Of a DNA stretch of 64,000 bases, positions 52,949 to 61,919 are shown in pieces. The notes beneath the pieces are model-generated. The model saw only the letters and a list, made by a program, of their open reading frames with translations. It did not search any database and was not told where the DNA came from. The position numbers and the translations under genes are program-made. Positions within the stretch are counted from its first letter, which is position 1. Every line of letters begins with the position of its first letter. Source of the DNA: CAVVPY01 sp963750295 (GTDB taxonomy: Bacteria > Actinomycetota > Actinomycetes > Mycobacteriales > Jatrophihabitantaceae); assembly GCA_963750295.1 (NCBI GenBank), contig CAVVPY010000008.1:186001-250000 (forward strand), read 5' to 3'.

Positions 52949-54577
52949 ATGCAGGGACTCATGGGTGACATCGCGCTGACCACCAACTGGATCCTCGACC
53001 GCGGCGATCGCTACTTCGGCAAGCGGCAGATCGTCACGAGGACGGCGAAGGGGCTCGAACGCGGCACGTACGCCGAGGTGTCGGACCTCGCGCGGCGACT
53101 GGCGACCGTCCTCGACGACCTCGGCGTGTCGGCAGGCGGCCGCGTCGGCACGTTCGGCTGGAACACCGCCCGGCACCTCGCCCTCTATCTCGCGATCCCG
53201 AGTTCCGGCCGGGTGATGCACACCATCAACATCCGCTACTTCCCCGAGCAGTTGGTGTACACGATCGACCACGCCGAGGACGAGGCCGTGTTCGTCGACC
53301 GGTCGTTGCTTCCGCTGTTCGCGAAGAACCTCGACAAGATCGACACCGTCAAGCACATCATCGTGATGGACGACGGCGCCGATGCCGACCTCCCGGACGA
53401 TCCCCGCATCAAGCATCTCGACGATCTGCTCAAAGGCGCCGAGCCGGCCGACCTGACCGACCGCGTGACCGACGAGCGGCAGGCCGCCGCCATCTGCTAC
53501 ACGACGGGCACCACCGGGAACCCGAAGGGCGTCCTCTACTCCCACCGGTCCATGTGGCTGCACAGCAACGCGTGCACCACCACCTCGGCGTTCGGGCTGG
53601 CAGAGTCCGACCGGCTGCTGCCCGTCGTGCCGATGTTCCACGCCAACGCGTGGGGGCTGCCGTACGCGTGCTTCATGGCGGGTGCGGCGCTGATCATGCC
53701 CGGCCCCGATCTGTCGCCCCCCGGCCTGCTCGACCTGCTCGAGGGCGAGCGGGCGACGGTCACCGCCGGCGTCCCGACGATCTGGATGGGCATGCTGCCG
53801 CTGCTCGAAGGTCGTGACCTGTCCTCGTTGCGCGCCGTCATCTGCGGCGGGTCGGCCGTGCCGAAGTCGCTGTCGGAAGGCTGGCGCAAGGCGATCGGGC
53901 TGCCGATCCTGCAGGCCTGGGGGATGACCGAGACCTCGCCGATCGCGACGGTCGGCATCCTTCGCTCCGAACTGGCCGAACTGTCCGAGGACGAGAAGGC
54001 GGACGTCCGGGCGACGGTGGGCATCTGCCCGGCCGGCGTCGAGGTCCGCATCGTCGACTCCGACACCCGCGACGTGCTGCCGTGGGACGACACGGCCTCC
54101 GGTGAGGTCGAGGCACGCGGCCCGTGGGTGGCCACCCAGTACTACCGCACGGACGAGCCGGGCGAGCAGTTCAGCCCGGACGGGTGGCTGCGCACCGGCG
54201 ACGTCGCGACCGTGTCCGAACTCGGGTACCTGCGCCTGGTCGACCGGACCAAGGATCTCGTGAAATCGGGCGGTGAGTGGATCAGCTCGGTCGACCTCGA
54301 GAACCAGATCATGGGCCACCCGAAGGTGGCCGAGGCAGCCGTGATCGCGGTCGCGCACCCGAAGTGGTCCGAGCGGCCGCTGGCCTGCGTGGTCGTCAAG
54401 GACGGCGAGGAGCTGACCAGGCAGGACGTGCTCGACTACCTTGGCGACAGACTGAGCAAGTGGCAGCTCCCCGACGACGTCGTCTTCATCGACGAGGTCC
54501 CCAAGACGAGCGTCGGCAAGTTCTCGAAGAAGACGCTGCGCGACCGGTTCGCCGACTACCAGCTGCCGACAGCCTGA
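52949..54577 (+). CDS. Fatty-acyl-CoA ligase (AMP-binding, long/medium-chain type)
   Basis: A 542-residue ANL-superfamily ligase from ATG 52949. The AMP/ATP loop is CYTTGTTGNPKGVLYSHRS. FHANAWGLPYACFMAGAAL and WGMTETSP form the acyl and adenylate pocket, and LRTGDVATVSELGYLRLVDRTKDLVKSGGEWIS is the hinge. The catalytic lysine is in PKTSVGKFSKK. It activates a carboxylic acid to acyl-AMP and then acyl-CoA in the cytosol. The acid chain length cannot be assigned. It is followed at once by an MFS gene. Confidence 0.93.
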   Translation: MQGLMGDIALTTNWILDRGDRYFGKRQIVTRTAKGLERGTYAEVSDLARRLATVLDDLGVSAGGRVGTFGWNTARHLALYLAIPSSGRVMHTINIRYFPEQLVYTIDHAEDEAVFVDRSLLPLFAKNLDKIDTVKHIIVMDDGADADLPDDPRIKHLDDLLKGAEPADLTDRVTDERQAAAICYTTGTTGNPKGVLYSHRSMWLHSNACTTTSAFGLAESDRLLPVVPMFHANAWGLPYACFMAGAALIMPGPDLSPPGLLDLLEGERATVTAGVPTIWMGMLPLLEGRDLSSLRAVICGGSAVPKSLSEGWRKAIGLPILQAWGMTETSPIATVGILRSELAELSEDEKADVRATVGICPAGVEVRIVDSDTRDVLPWDDTASGEVEARGPWVATQYYRTDEPGEQFSPDGWLRTGDVATVSELGYLRLVDRTKDLVKSGGEWISSVDLENQIMGHPKVAEAAVIAVAHPKWSERPLACVVVKDGEELTRQDVLDYLGDRLSKWQLPDDVVFIDEVPKTSVGKFSKKTLRDRFADYQLPTA

Positions 54578-54615
54578 CCAGCGGCTCCGAGCGGGCCCCG
54601 CAGCAATGGCTGCTC

Positions 54616-55776
54616 GTGCTCGCACTCGTCCTCACCGGGCTGTCCATGCGGACCGCGGTGACCAGCGTCGGGTCGGTGCTGGCCGATCTCGAGGACGGCG
54701 TCGGCGCCTCGAGCAGCGCCGCCGGGCTGATCACGACACTGCCCGTGCTGTGCTTCGCGGGGGTGGGCGCCCTGACCCCGCGCCTGGCCGCCCACCTCGG
54801 CGTGCACCGGCTGCTCGTCATCGCCCTGGCCCTGATGACGGCCGGCCTCGCAGCGCGCGCGACCGCGGGTTCACTGTGGCTGTTCGTCCTGCTGAGCCTG
54901 CTCGCGCTCGTCGGCGGCGCGGTCGCGAACATCACGCTGCCGATCGTGGTGAAGCGGCACTTCCCGGACCGGATCGGCCGGATGACGGCGCTGTACACGA
55001 CCGCGCTCGCGGTCGGGACGACAGCGGGGGCCGGCTTGACGGTGCCGATCGGCGATCTGGCCGACGGCTGGCGATTCGGCCTCGGGTCGTGGGCGGTGCT
55101 GAGCGCGCTGGCGGTGCTGCCCTGGCTCGGGACCGTCCGGCACGACACGCCCGAACCGGCGGCCCGCATGCGGGTGCGTGCCGCGACCCTCGTCCGCAGC
55201 CGGACCGCCTGGGCGCTGACCCTGTTCTTCGCCTTCCAGTCCTTCCAGGCCTACGTCGCCTTCGGCTGGTTCGCCGCGTTCTTGCACGATCACGGCGTGG
55301 CCAAGAGCACCGCGGGCTGGATGGTCGCGGTGCAGGCGGCGCTGGCGATCCCGGTATCGATGTTCGCCCCGACCGTGCCCGCCGCCCGGCAACGGCTGCT
55401 GATCCTCGTCCTCGGCGGGGCGTACCTGGTCGCCTATATCGGCCTCGCCACCGCGCCGGTGGGCGGCGCGTGGGTGTGGATGGTGCTCTCGGGCATCGGG
55501 TCGGGCATGTTCCCGCTCGCGCTGACCCTGATCGGGCTGCGGGCTCGCACCGCGGCCACCACCGGGGCGCTCTCGGCGTTCGTCCAGGCGATCGGCTACA
55601 TCGTCGCCGGAACCGGGCCGCTGCTGTTCGGGGTCCTGCACGGCGCGACCGGCGGTTGGGCGCTTCCGCTGGCAACGCTGTTCGTCGCGCTCGGCATCGC
55701 GGTATGGACCGGCTGGTGGGCCTGCCGCCCACGATTCGTCGACGACGAGATCGATACGGCATTGTCTCTCGCATGA
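54616..55776 (+). CDS. MFS transporter, CynX/NimT family
   Basis: About 387-400 residues, 12 membrane helices. Signature: LTGLSMRTAVTSVGSVLADLEDGVGASSSAAGLITTLPVLCFAGVGALTPRLAAHLG, and ANITLPIVVKRHFPDRIGRMTALYTTALAVGTTAGAGLTVP, both typical of CynX-type permeases. The start is unclear: GTG 54616 lies within the first helix, while in-frame codons upstream (SGSERAPQQWLL) look genuine and would need a rare CTG start at 54574 overlapping the ligase stop. Likely an exporter or importer of small anions or nitro compounds. Overlaps the SRPBCC gene by four bases. Confidence 0.83.
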   Translation: MLALVLTGLSMRTAVTSVGSVLADLEDGVGASSSAAGLITTLPVLCFAGVGALTPRLAAHLGVHRLLVIALALMTAGLAARATAGSLWLFVLLSLLALVGGAVANITLPIVVKRHFPDRIGRMTALYTTALAVGTTAGAGLTVPIGDLADGWRFGLGSWAVLSALAVLPWLGTVRHDTPEPAARMRVRAATLVRSRTAWALTLFFAFQSFQAYVAFGWFAAFLHDHGVAKSTAGWMVAVQAALAIPVSMFAPTVPAARQRLLILVLGGAYLVAYIGLATAPVGGAWVWMVLSGIGSGMFPLALTLIGLRARTAATTGALSAFVQAIGYIVAGTGPLLFGVLHGATGGWALPLATLFVALGIAVWTGWWACRPRFVDDEIDTALSLA

Positions 55777-56270
55777 CCCGCTGGTACGCGCTGCAGCCAA
55801 CCGACGAATCGATCTTCACGACCGCACCGCAGGTGTTCCGGTTCCCCGTCGAACTGCCGGTGTCACCGGAGCGGGTGTGGGAGTCACTCGCCTCGGACGA
55901 GAGCCTCGGCGCCTGGGGTCTCGGCGTCTCGGTGCGGTGGACCTCGCCGCGACCCTTCGGCGTCGGGACGGGCCGCGAGGTGACGCTCCCCCTGCACCTG
56001 ATGACCGTCCGTGAGCGGTTCTTCATCTGGGACGAGGGCAAGCGCTACAGCTTCGTCGTCGAGGAGGCGAACCGGCCAGGGCTGCTGCGCTTCGCCGAGG
56101 ACTACGTGGTCGAGGCGACGCCGACCGGGTCGCGGTTCACCTGGACGATCGCGATCGAACCCGCACCGCGGCTGGGTCGGGTCATCGGCCTGGCCGGCCC
56201 GGTCAACCGATTCGCCTTCAGCCAGACGACCAAGGCCGCCAAGCGCTACTTCGCCAAGCACCCGACCTGA
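55773..56270 (+). CDS. SRPBCC-fold protein
   Basis: A 165-residue protein starting at an ATG that overlaps the MFS stop. The helix-grip fold is indicated by FRFPVELPVSPERVWESLASDESLGAWGLGVSVRWTSPRPFGVGTGREVTL, followed by the strands ERFFIWDEGKRYSFVVEEANRPGLLRFAEDYVVEATPTGSRFTWTIAIEP and a long C-terminal helix. Members bind or convert hydrophobic ligands. In this operon with an acyl-CoA ligase and a transporter it may handle a lipid-like compound, but that is inference. Confidence 0.83.
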   Translation: MTRWYALQPTDESIFTTAPQVFRFPVELPVSPERVWESLASDESLGAWGLGVSVRWTSPRPFGVGTGREVTLPLHLMTVRERFFIWDEGKRYSFVVEEANRPGLLRFAEDYVVEATPTGSRFTWTIAIEPAPRLGRVIGLAGPVNRFAFSQTTKAAKRYFAKHPT

Positions 56271-56334
56271 GCGTCGTCGCCGACGCCGTGTGGCGCGCCA
56301 CCGGATGCGGCGATCGCGCGGTTATGGTCGATTC

Positions 56335-57033
56335 ATGGCTCGTCCGGTGCGCCTGATCTTGCTCGTCCCACTCGTCCCACTCGTCCTGGTCGTCGCCGGG
56401 GCCGCCGCGTGCTCGAAGACCCCGACCGACGGGGGCACCGTGACGGTGACCGTCGACGCGACCCCGCCGGCACCCTCGCCGTCGGCGGACCAGTCCGGAT
56501 CGGCGTCGCCGTCCGCCCCGCTCACCAGTGCCTCGGTGCAGGTGCCCGCATCTGCACCGACCGGGATGACTGCCCTGCCCGGACGGTGCGAGCGACTGCT
56601 GTCCCTCGACCGGGTGTCGACGACGATCGGAGCGCCGCTTCCCGGTGTCACCGCCTTCGTCGTCGGGACTCCTGACCCCGACATCTCGCGCATCGCCTAT
56701 CTCAACTGTCGCTACGGCATGGCGGACGTGAACGCGACCCCCACCATCGAGATCGGCGTCAGCCTGTACACGACGGCGGCGAAGGCTGCTGACCGCATCC
56801 CGGCGAACGTGGCCGACTACGAGTCGAACGGGGCGTCGGCCGAGGACATCCGGGTCGGCACGATCGACGCAACCCTGCTCAGTGGCGGTGGCGGCGACTA
56901 CGCCGGCACGACGATCGTGCTGTCCTTCGGGCAACGAACCGTCGCCGTCACCGCGAGCGACGCCATCCCGGCGGCGGAGGTCCAGGTCGACCTGATCAAG
57001 CTCGCCGCGCTCGCCGTGCGCCAGACCGGTTGA
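56335..57033 (+). CDS. Putative lipoprotein of unknown function
   Basis: A 232-residue lipoprotein. The signal RPVRLILLVPLVPLVLVVAGAAAC ends in a lipobox-like AAAC. A Pro/Ser/Ala linker follows. The outer domain starts LPGRCERLLSLDRVSTTIGAPLPGVTAFVVGTPDPDISRIAYLNCRYGM, a DUF3558-like pattern with a paired Cys in CxxxL and NCRYG. Function unknown. It has its own start 64 bases after the SRPBCC gene. Confidence 0.77.
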   Translation: MARPVRLILLVPLVPLVLVVAGAAACSKTPTDGGTVTVTVDATPPAPSPSADQSGSASPSAPLTSASVQVPASAPTGMTALPGRCERLLSLDRVSTTIGAPLPGVTAFVVGTPDPDISRIAYLNCRYGMADVNATPTIEIGVSLYTTAAKAADRIPANVADYESNGASAEDIRVGTIDATLLSGGGGDYAGTTIVLSFGQRTVAVTASDAIPAAEVQVDLIKLAALAVRQTG

Positions 57034-57121
57034 CCAACGGGACCAAACCGGATTAGCTCGGCTCAGCATGGGTCGTCCTTTAGGCTGAGCGGCGAGCAAC
57101 GGGCGGCGAGAGGGAATTGAC

Positions 57122-57778
57122 ATGAGCGAGCTACCGCGGCGGACGGTGCACCGTGCTGCCGCGCTCGCCCTCGCCGGCGCGCTCGGCTTGCTCGGCGCAC
57201 TCACTCTTGCCGCTGCAGCCGAAGCGGCGACCCCGGCCGCGGCGCCCAAGTGCACTGTCACGCTGACCGCATCGAAGAACAACCCGGCCGTCGGCGAGAA
57301 GATCACGCTGCGGTGGACCTCGACCGGTGCCGACCTGCTCATCGCGAGCTGGACGTCGGCCAACCCGGCGATGACCGGTTCGCAGCAGGTCACCCGCGGC
57401 ACCCCCGGGCCGGCGTCCTACCAAGTGACCGGCCTGAACAAGGGCGCGTACTGCGGCGGCGCAGCGGTGAACGTCGTGTACAGCGGCACGGCGCTGAGCA
57501 GTTCGGCGACACCGGCGCCAGCCACGACAAGCGCCCCCGCCACGACCAGCCCGCCGGTGGAATCCTCGAGCGCCTCGGTCGCGCCCACGTCCGCAGAGCC
57601 GACGCCCGAGCCGAGCTCATCGGTCAGCTATCCGGCCCAGTCCCCGACCGGCGGTTCGGGCCTGCCGTGGTACGAGCAACCGGCCGTGCTCGCCGCGCTC
57701 GGCGGGCTGAGCCTGCTCAGCGCCCTGCTGCTCGTCAACCGAAGGCGGTTGGGTGAGGCCTTCATTCGACGGCACTGA
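57122..57778 (+). CDS. Surface protein with Ser/Thr/Pro stalk, paired with a sortase gene
   Basis: A 218-residue protein from ATG 57122, with a GAGAGGGA RBS. A signal peptide (AAALALAGALGLLGALTLAAAAEAA) is followed by a small Ig-like domain (CTVTLTASKNNPAVGEKITLRWTSTGADLLIASW). A T/S/P-rich stalk then leads to a C-terminal helix with basic tail (VLAALGGLSLLSALLLVNRRRLG). The layout is that of a wall- or membrane-anchored protein. The canonical LPxTG motif is absent; GLPWYEQP just before the helix is the only similar stretch. It overlaps the sortase gene by 26 bases, so it is probably the partner substrate. Confidence 0.8.
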   Translation: MSELPRRTVHRAAALALAGALGLLGALTLAAAAEAATPAAAPKCTVTLTASKNNPAVGEKITLRWTSTGADLLIASWTSANPAMTGSQQVTRGTPGPASYQVTGLNKGAYCGGAAVNVVYSGTALSSSATPAPATTSAPATTSPPVESSSASVAPTSAEPTPEPSSSVSYPAQSPTGGSGLPWYEQPAVLAALGGLSLLSALLLVNRRRLGEAFIRRH

Positions 57779-58430
57779 CCGGATCGCGCGCCTGCTCGCC
57801 GCGTTCCTGCTGCTCGTCGGCGTCGTCAGCCTGACCGCTGCCTGGGCCCTGCACGAGCGCGACGCGGCGCACCGGTTCACGCTCACCGCCGGGCTGCCCG
57901 ACGCTCCCGAGATCCCGGCGAGCATGCCGAGCGGCGCCGCGGCGCCGGCCACCACGCCGATCGTCCCGACCCACCTGTTCATCCCGCGCATCAATGTGAA
58001 CACCACGGTCGGCGCGAAGGCCACCCAACACACCCGGGACCCGTTCCTGCACCGTGACGTCGCCACCTTCGGCGTCCCGGACGACATGTACTCGACGACC
58101 TGGTGGTCGTCCGGGCCGCAGCCGGGCTCGACCGGCATGGCGGTCGTGCTCGGTCACACCCAGGTCGGCGGCTACGGCGTGTTCAACCGCCTCGGCTCGC
58201 TGCACCCCGGCGACGTCGTCGACCTGACCAGTGCCGGCCGGACGCTGCGCTTCGCGGTGATCTCGGTGCGGGCCGGCATCCCCAAGACCCAGGCCGGTGC
58301 GCTGCAGCGGACCCTGCAACGGCACCCGCCCGCGGCCGGGCTGGCGCTGCTGACGTGTTCTGGCCTGTTCGACCAGCAGCTCTCGCAGAGCATCGAGAAC
58401 ACGGTCGCATTCGCCGAGCTCATCGGCTGA
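57753..58430 (+). CDS. Class E/F-like sortase
   Basis: A 225-residue membrane-anchored transpeptidase from GTG 57753. It has an N-terminal membrane helix (IARLLAAFLLLVGVVSLTAAWAL) and a sortase beta-barrel: VPTHLFIPRINVNTTVGA, the catalytic His in VVLGHTQVGGYGVFNRLG, and the catalytic Cys in LALLTCSGLF. The expected active-site Arg after the Cys, usually in a Y-R-D-N-type strand, is not evident: the strand reads SQSIENTVAFAEL. Sortases cleave a sorting signal and attach proteins to the cell wall. The preceding gene is its likely substrate. Confidence 0.85.
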   Translation: MRPSFDGTDRIARLLAAFLLLVGVVSLTAAWALHERDAAHRFTLTAGLPDAPEIPASMPSGAAAPATTPIVPTHLFIPRINVNTTVGAKATQHTRDPFLHRDVATFGVPDDMYSTTWWSSGPQPGSTGMAVVLGHTQVGGYGVFNRLGSLHPGDVVDLTSAGRTLRFAVISVRAGIPKTQAGALQRTLQRHPPAAGLALLTCSGLFDQQLSQSIENTVAFAELIG

Positions 58431-58455
58431 CCGGCCCACCGCCGGGGACCCTCGG

Positions 58456-60117
58456 TCAGCGCACCGCGGCAGCCGCAGCGCGCCCGGCGGCCCGGCCGCT
58501 GAAGATGCAGCCACCCAGGAAGGTGCCTTCCAGTGAGCGGTAGCCGTGCACTCCCCCGCCACCGAAGCCGGCCACCTCGCCGGCCGCATAGAGCCCCGGC
58601 ACCGGCGAGCCGGATGCGTCGAGTACCCGCGATTCGAGGTCGGTGTTGAGCCCGCCCAACGTCTTGCGGGTCAGGATGTTCAGCCGGACCGCGATCATCG
58701 GTCCCGCCTTCGGATCGGTCAGCTTGTGCGGGGACGCCACCCGGGTGATCTTGTCCGGCAGGTAGCTGCGCGCCTGGCGCAACGCGGCGATCTGCAGGTC
58801 CTTGGTGTAGTCGTTGTCCATCTCGCGGTCACGGCCGATGATCTCGCGCCGCACCGTCTCGGCGTCGAGCAGCGGCTGTGCCGTGACCTTGTTCATCCGC
58901 TCGATCAGCTCGTCCAAGGTGTCGGCCTGGACGAAGTCGACACCCCGGTCGAGGAACTCGCGCACGGGCGGCGGCATGTCGGCGCGAGCCCGGCCCAGCA
59001 CCTGGCGCACCGACTTCGAGGTCAGGTCGGGGTTCTGCTCCTGCCCGGAGAGCCCGAACTCCTTGCCGATGATCTTCTTCGTCAGGACGAACCAGGAGTG
59101 GTCGTGGCCGGTGGACATGATGTGCTCGAGCGTCCCGAGCGTGTCGAAGCCGGGGAACAGCGGAACCGGCAACCGCCGGCCGGTCGCGTCCAGCCACACC
59201 GAGGACGGTCCGGGCAGGATCCGGATGCCGTGATTGGTCCAGACCGGGTCGTAGTTGTGGATGCCCTCGACGTAGTGCCACATCCGGTCGCGGTTGACCA
59301 CCCGCCCGCCGGCGGCCTCGGTGATCGCGATCATCCGCCCGTCCACGAAGTCCGGTACCCCGGCGATCATGTGCTCAGGTGGGCGGCCCATCCGGGTCGG
59401 CCAGTTCTCGCGGACCAGGTCGAAGTTGCCGCCGATGCCGCCGGAGGTCACGAGCACAGCTGGTGCGTGCAGTTCGAACACGTCGATCGGGACGCGCGAG
59501 CTGGGCGCGCTGCGCGCGACGGTCGAGGGCTCCAGGACGGCGCCACGCACGCCGTCCACCACGCCGTCGGTGGTGGTGAGCTCGTCGACGCGGTGCCGGA
59601 ACGCGAACGTCAGCCGGCCCTCGTCCGCCGCCCGCTTCGCCGTCGCGACGAACGGTGCGACCAGGCCCGGCCCGGTGCCCCAGGTGATGTGGAAGCGCGG
59701 CACGGAGTTGCCGTGCCCGGTCGCGGTGTAGCCGCCGCGCTCGGCCCACCCGACGATCGGGAACCAGCGCACCCCGCGTTCGTGCAGCCAGGCGCGCTTC
59801 TCACCGGCCGCGAAGTGGACGTAGGCCTCGGCCCACCGGCGCGGCCAGACGTCCTCGTCGTCGAGCCGGTCGAAACCGGCGCTGCCCTGCCAGTCCTGCC
59901 AGGCCAGGTCGACGGAATCCTTGATCCGCATCCGGCGCTGCTCGGGCGAGTCGACGAAGAACAGCCCGCCGAAGGACCAGAACGCCTGCGCGCCCAGATT
60001 CTGGGCCGGTTCCTGGTCGATCAGGACGACCCGGCGGCCCGCTTCGAGCAGCTCGCAGGTGGCGACCAGACCGGCCAGGCCGGCGCCAACCACGATCGCA
60101 TCGGCGTCAGTTGACAT
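58456..60117 (-). CDS. FAD-binding dehydrogenase (KsdD/fumarate reductase-flavoprotein type)
   Basis: A 553-residue flavoprotein from ATG 60117. The N-terminal Rossmann motif is DAIVVGAGLAGLVATCELLEAGRRVVLID. A capping domain (GYTATGHGNSVPRFHITWGTGPGLVAPF..) and the C-terminal FAD motif LYAAGEVAGFGGGGVHGYRSLEGTFLGGCIFSGRAAG follow. This is the actinobacterial FAD-binding dehydrogenase family related to 3-ketosteroid delta1-dehydrogenase and fumarate reductase. The substrate is not evident from the sequence. Divergent from the PQQ-repeat gene. Confidence 0.92.
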   Translation of the reverse strand: MSTDADAIVVGAGLAGLVATCELLEAGRRVVLIDQEPAQNLGAQAFWSFGGLFFVDSPEQRRMRIKDSVDLAWQDWQGSAGFDRLDDEDVWPRRWAEAYVHFAAGEKRAWLHERGVRWFPIVGWAERGGYTATGHGNSVPRFHITWGTGPGLVAPFVATAKRAADEGRLTFAFRHRVDELTTTDGVVDGVRGAVLEPSTVARSAPSSRVPIDVFELHAPAVLVTSGGIGGNFDLVRENWPTRMGRPPEHMIAGVPDFVDGRMIAITEAAGGRVVNRDRMWHYVEGIHNYDPVWTNHGIRILPGPSSVWLDATGRRLPVPLFPGFDTLGTLEHIMSTGHDHSWFVLTKKIIGKEFGLSGQEQNPDLTSKSVRQVLGRARADMPPPVREFLDRGVDFVQADTLDELIERMNKVTAQPLLDAETVRREIIGRDREMDNDYTKDLQIAALRQARSYLPDKITRVASPHKLTDPKAGPMIAVRLNILTRKTLGGLNTDLESRVLDASGSPVPGLYAAGEVAGFGGGGVHGYRSLEGTFLGGCIFSGRAAGRAAAAAVR

Positions 60118-60206
60118 ATGGTCATCCTGCCGCACGACGTGACCCCGGCGACGCGACGCAGAACCGGGCCCCCACGATCACCGCAGCTAGGTCCCCGGGA
60201 GGACGC

Positions 60207-61919
60207 ATGCGCTTTGGTTCGCTGGTCGCCGCACTGACGACGACCGTGGTCGCCGCTGGGCTCGTGACCGCCACTCCGGCCGTGGCCGCAGTTGCGACGA
60301 TCACGTCGTTCGCACCGACCAGCGGCACCCTGAGCGACCCGGTGACCATCCACGGGACCGATTTCGTTGGCGTCTCGACGGTACGGATCGGTGGGCGAGT
60401 GGCGAACTTCTCGGTGGTCGACGCCACCCGGATCGATGCCACCGTCCCCCTCGACGCCGGCACCGGCAAGATCACGGTGAGCACGCCGGACGGTCTGGCG
60501 ACGAGCGGTTCGGCGTTCCGCGTGACGCCAGGCGCCGACGTGCGCCCCCGCACCACCGCGGCCGGAAGTCCGATCACCGTCTACGCCGTCGGGCTGACGC
60601 CAGGCGCCGGCGCCGTGATCACCCTCGACGGCGTGAACGCCGGATCGGCGACGGTCAGCGTGAACGGCTCGCTCGCCGCGCCGGTGACGATCCCGGCCGG
60701 CGCGGCCTCGGGTCCGCATCCGATCGTGGTCACCCCGTCGTCGGGCGACCCCGTCCAGACGAGTGTGCGGGTCAGCACCGATTGGCCGACGCCGGGCGGC
60801 GACATCGGCCGGAGCAGTTGGAACGCGGATGAGCACCTCCTCGGCAACGCGAACGCGGACAAGCTGACGATCGCCTGGTCGGACCCGCTCGTGCCGCCGC
60901 GCGCCACCGGCCCGCAGGGCGTGGCGCCGCCGTCGATCGTCGACGGGGTCATGTACACCGTCGGCGCGTCGGGCGGGGTGAAGCCGGCCGCCGCCTATGC
61001 GCTTGACGAGGTCACCGGCGAGAAGATCTGGGAACGCGACTTCAGCAAGGGCGCGCTCCGGATCCAGCCGACCGTCGCCTACGGCTTCGTGTACATGTTC
61101 CGCAGGGTCGCGCGGACGATGTACCTCTACGCGCTCGACGCCAAGACCGGCACGATCATGTGGCGGGACGACTTCACCACGCCGGTCGGCGTACCGGGGC
61201 TCGCCGCCTACCGGAACCGCCTGTACTTCGTGGTCGCCGGCGGCGCGGACGGGTACCCGAACACGCTCTACGAACTCGACGCCATCACCGGGTCCACCAT
61301 CCTGCGGCAGCCGATCGCCAGCGCGGTCCGCTCGGCGGTCACGGTCGACAACGCCATCGTGTACCTGACCTCGGCGGACGGTTCGCTACAGGCGCTGAAG
61401 GCGTCGACGATCCTGCCGATCTGGAAGAACACCTCCCTCGGCGACGGCGGTGCGGTCGTGGCTGAAGGTGGAACGGTGTACGCCGCCGGGGCCGGCGCCG
61501 TCATGGCGCTCGACGGCAGCAGCGGCGCGGTGAAGTGGAGCATGCCGGGGGTCGGCACGAATGCGCACCTCGCGCTGGCCGACGGCGTCCTCTACGTCAC
61601 CCAGACCACGCCGCGCAACACGCTGACCGCCTACGACGCGTCCGACGGCACCGTGCTCACCAGCCGACGGCTGAAGGGCACCTCGTACGGCGCACCCGCT
61701 GTCGCCAACGGCATGGTCTACGTGAGCATTGCCGTGCACGGCGCGAGTCCCGCGAGCTGGCTCTACGCCTACCGGGCGAACGGGCTGTTCCAGCGGGCGG
61801 CCTACCAGTTCGGCGACAACATCGACAAGGGCTACCACGCCCCCGTCGTCGCCAACGGCGCGGTGACCGTGGGTGGCACGTTCGGGCAGCCACTCGTGCA
61901 CTACACGCTGCCGGGCTAG
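60207..61919 (+). CDS. Secreted IPT/TIG and PQQ-like beta-propeller protein
   Basis: A 570-residue secreted protein from ATG 60207, with a GGGAGG RBS. The signal peptide is MRFGSLVAALTTTVVAAGLVTATPAVAA. Residues 30-110 form an IPT/TIG Ig-like domain (ITSFAPTSGTLSDPVTIHGTDFVGVSTVRIGG), and a second Ig-like segment follows to about 195. The remainder is a PQQ-like propeller with repeats of the type YALDEVTGEKIWERDF, YALDAKTGTIMWRDDF, MALDGSSGAVKWSM and TAYDASDGTV. No catalytic residues for a quinoprotein dehydrogenase are apparent, so it is probably a binding or structural protein. Confidence 0.87.
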   Translation: MRFGSLVAALTTTVVAAGLVTATPAVAAVATITSFAPTSGTLSDPVTIHGTDFVGVSTVRIGGRVANFSVVDATRIDATVPLDAGTGKITVSTPDGLATSGSAFRVTPGADVRPRTTAAGSPITVYAVGLTPGAGAVITLDGVNAGSATVSVNGSLAAPVTIPAGAASGPHPIVVTPSSGDPVQTSVRVSTDWPTPGGDIGRSSWNADEHLLGNANADKLTIAWSDPLVPPRATGPQGVAPPSIVDGVMYTVGASGGVKPAAAYALDEVTGEKIWERDFSKGALRIQPTVAYGFVYMFRRVARTMYLYALDAKTGTIMWRDDFTTPVGVPGLAAYRNRLYFVVAGGADGYPNTLYELDAITGSTILRQPIASAVRSAVTVDNAIVYLTSADGSLQALKASTILPIWKNTSLGDGGAVVAEGGTVYAAGAGAVMALDGSSGAVKWSMPGVGTNAHLALADGVLYVTQTTPRNTLTAYDASDGTVLTSRRLKGTSYGAPAVANGMVYVSIAVHGASPASWLYAYRANGLFQRAAYQFGDNIDKGYHAPVVANGAVTVGGTFGQPLVHYTLPG

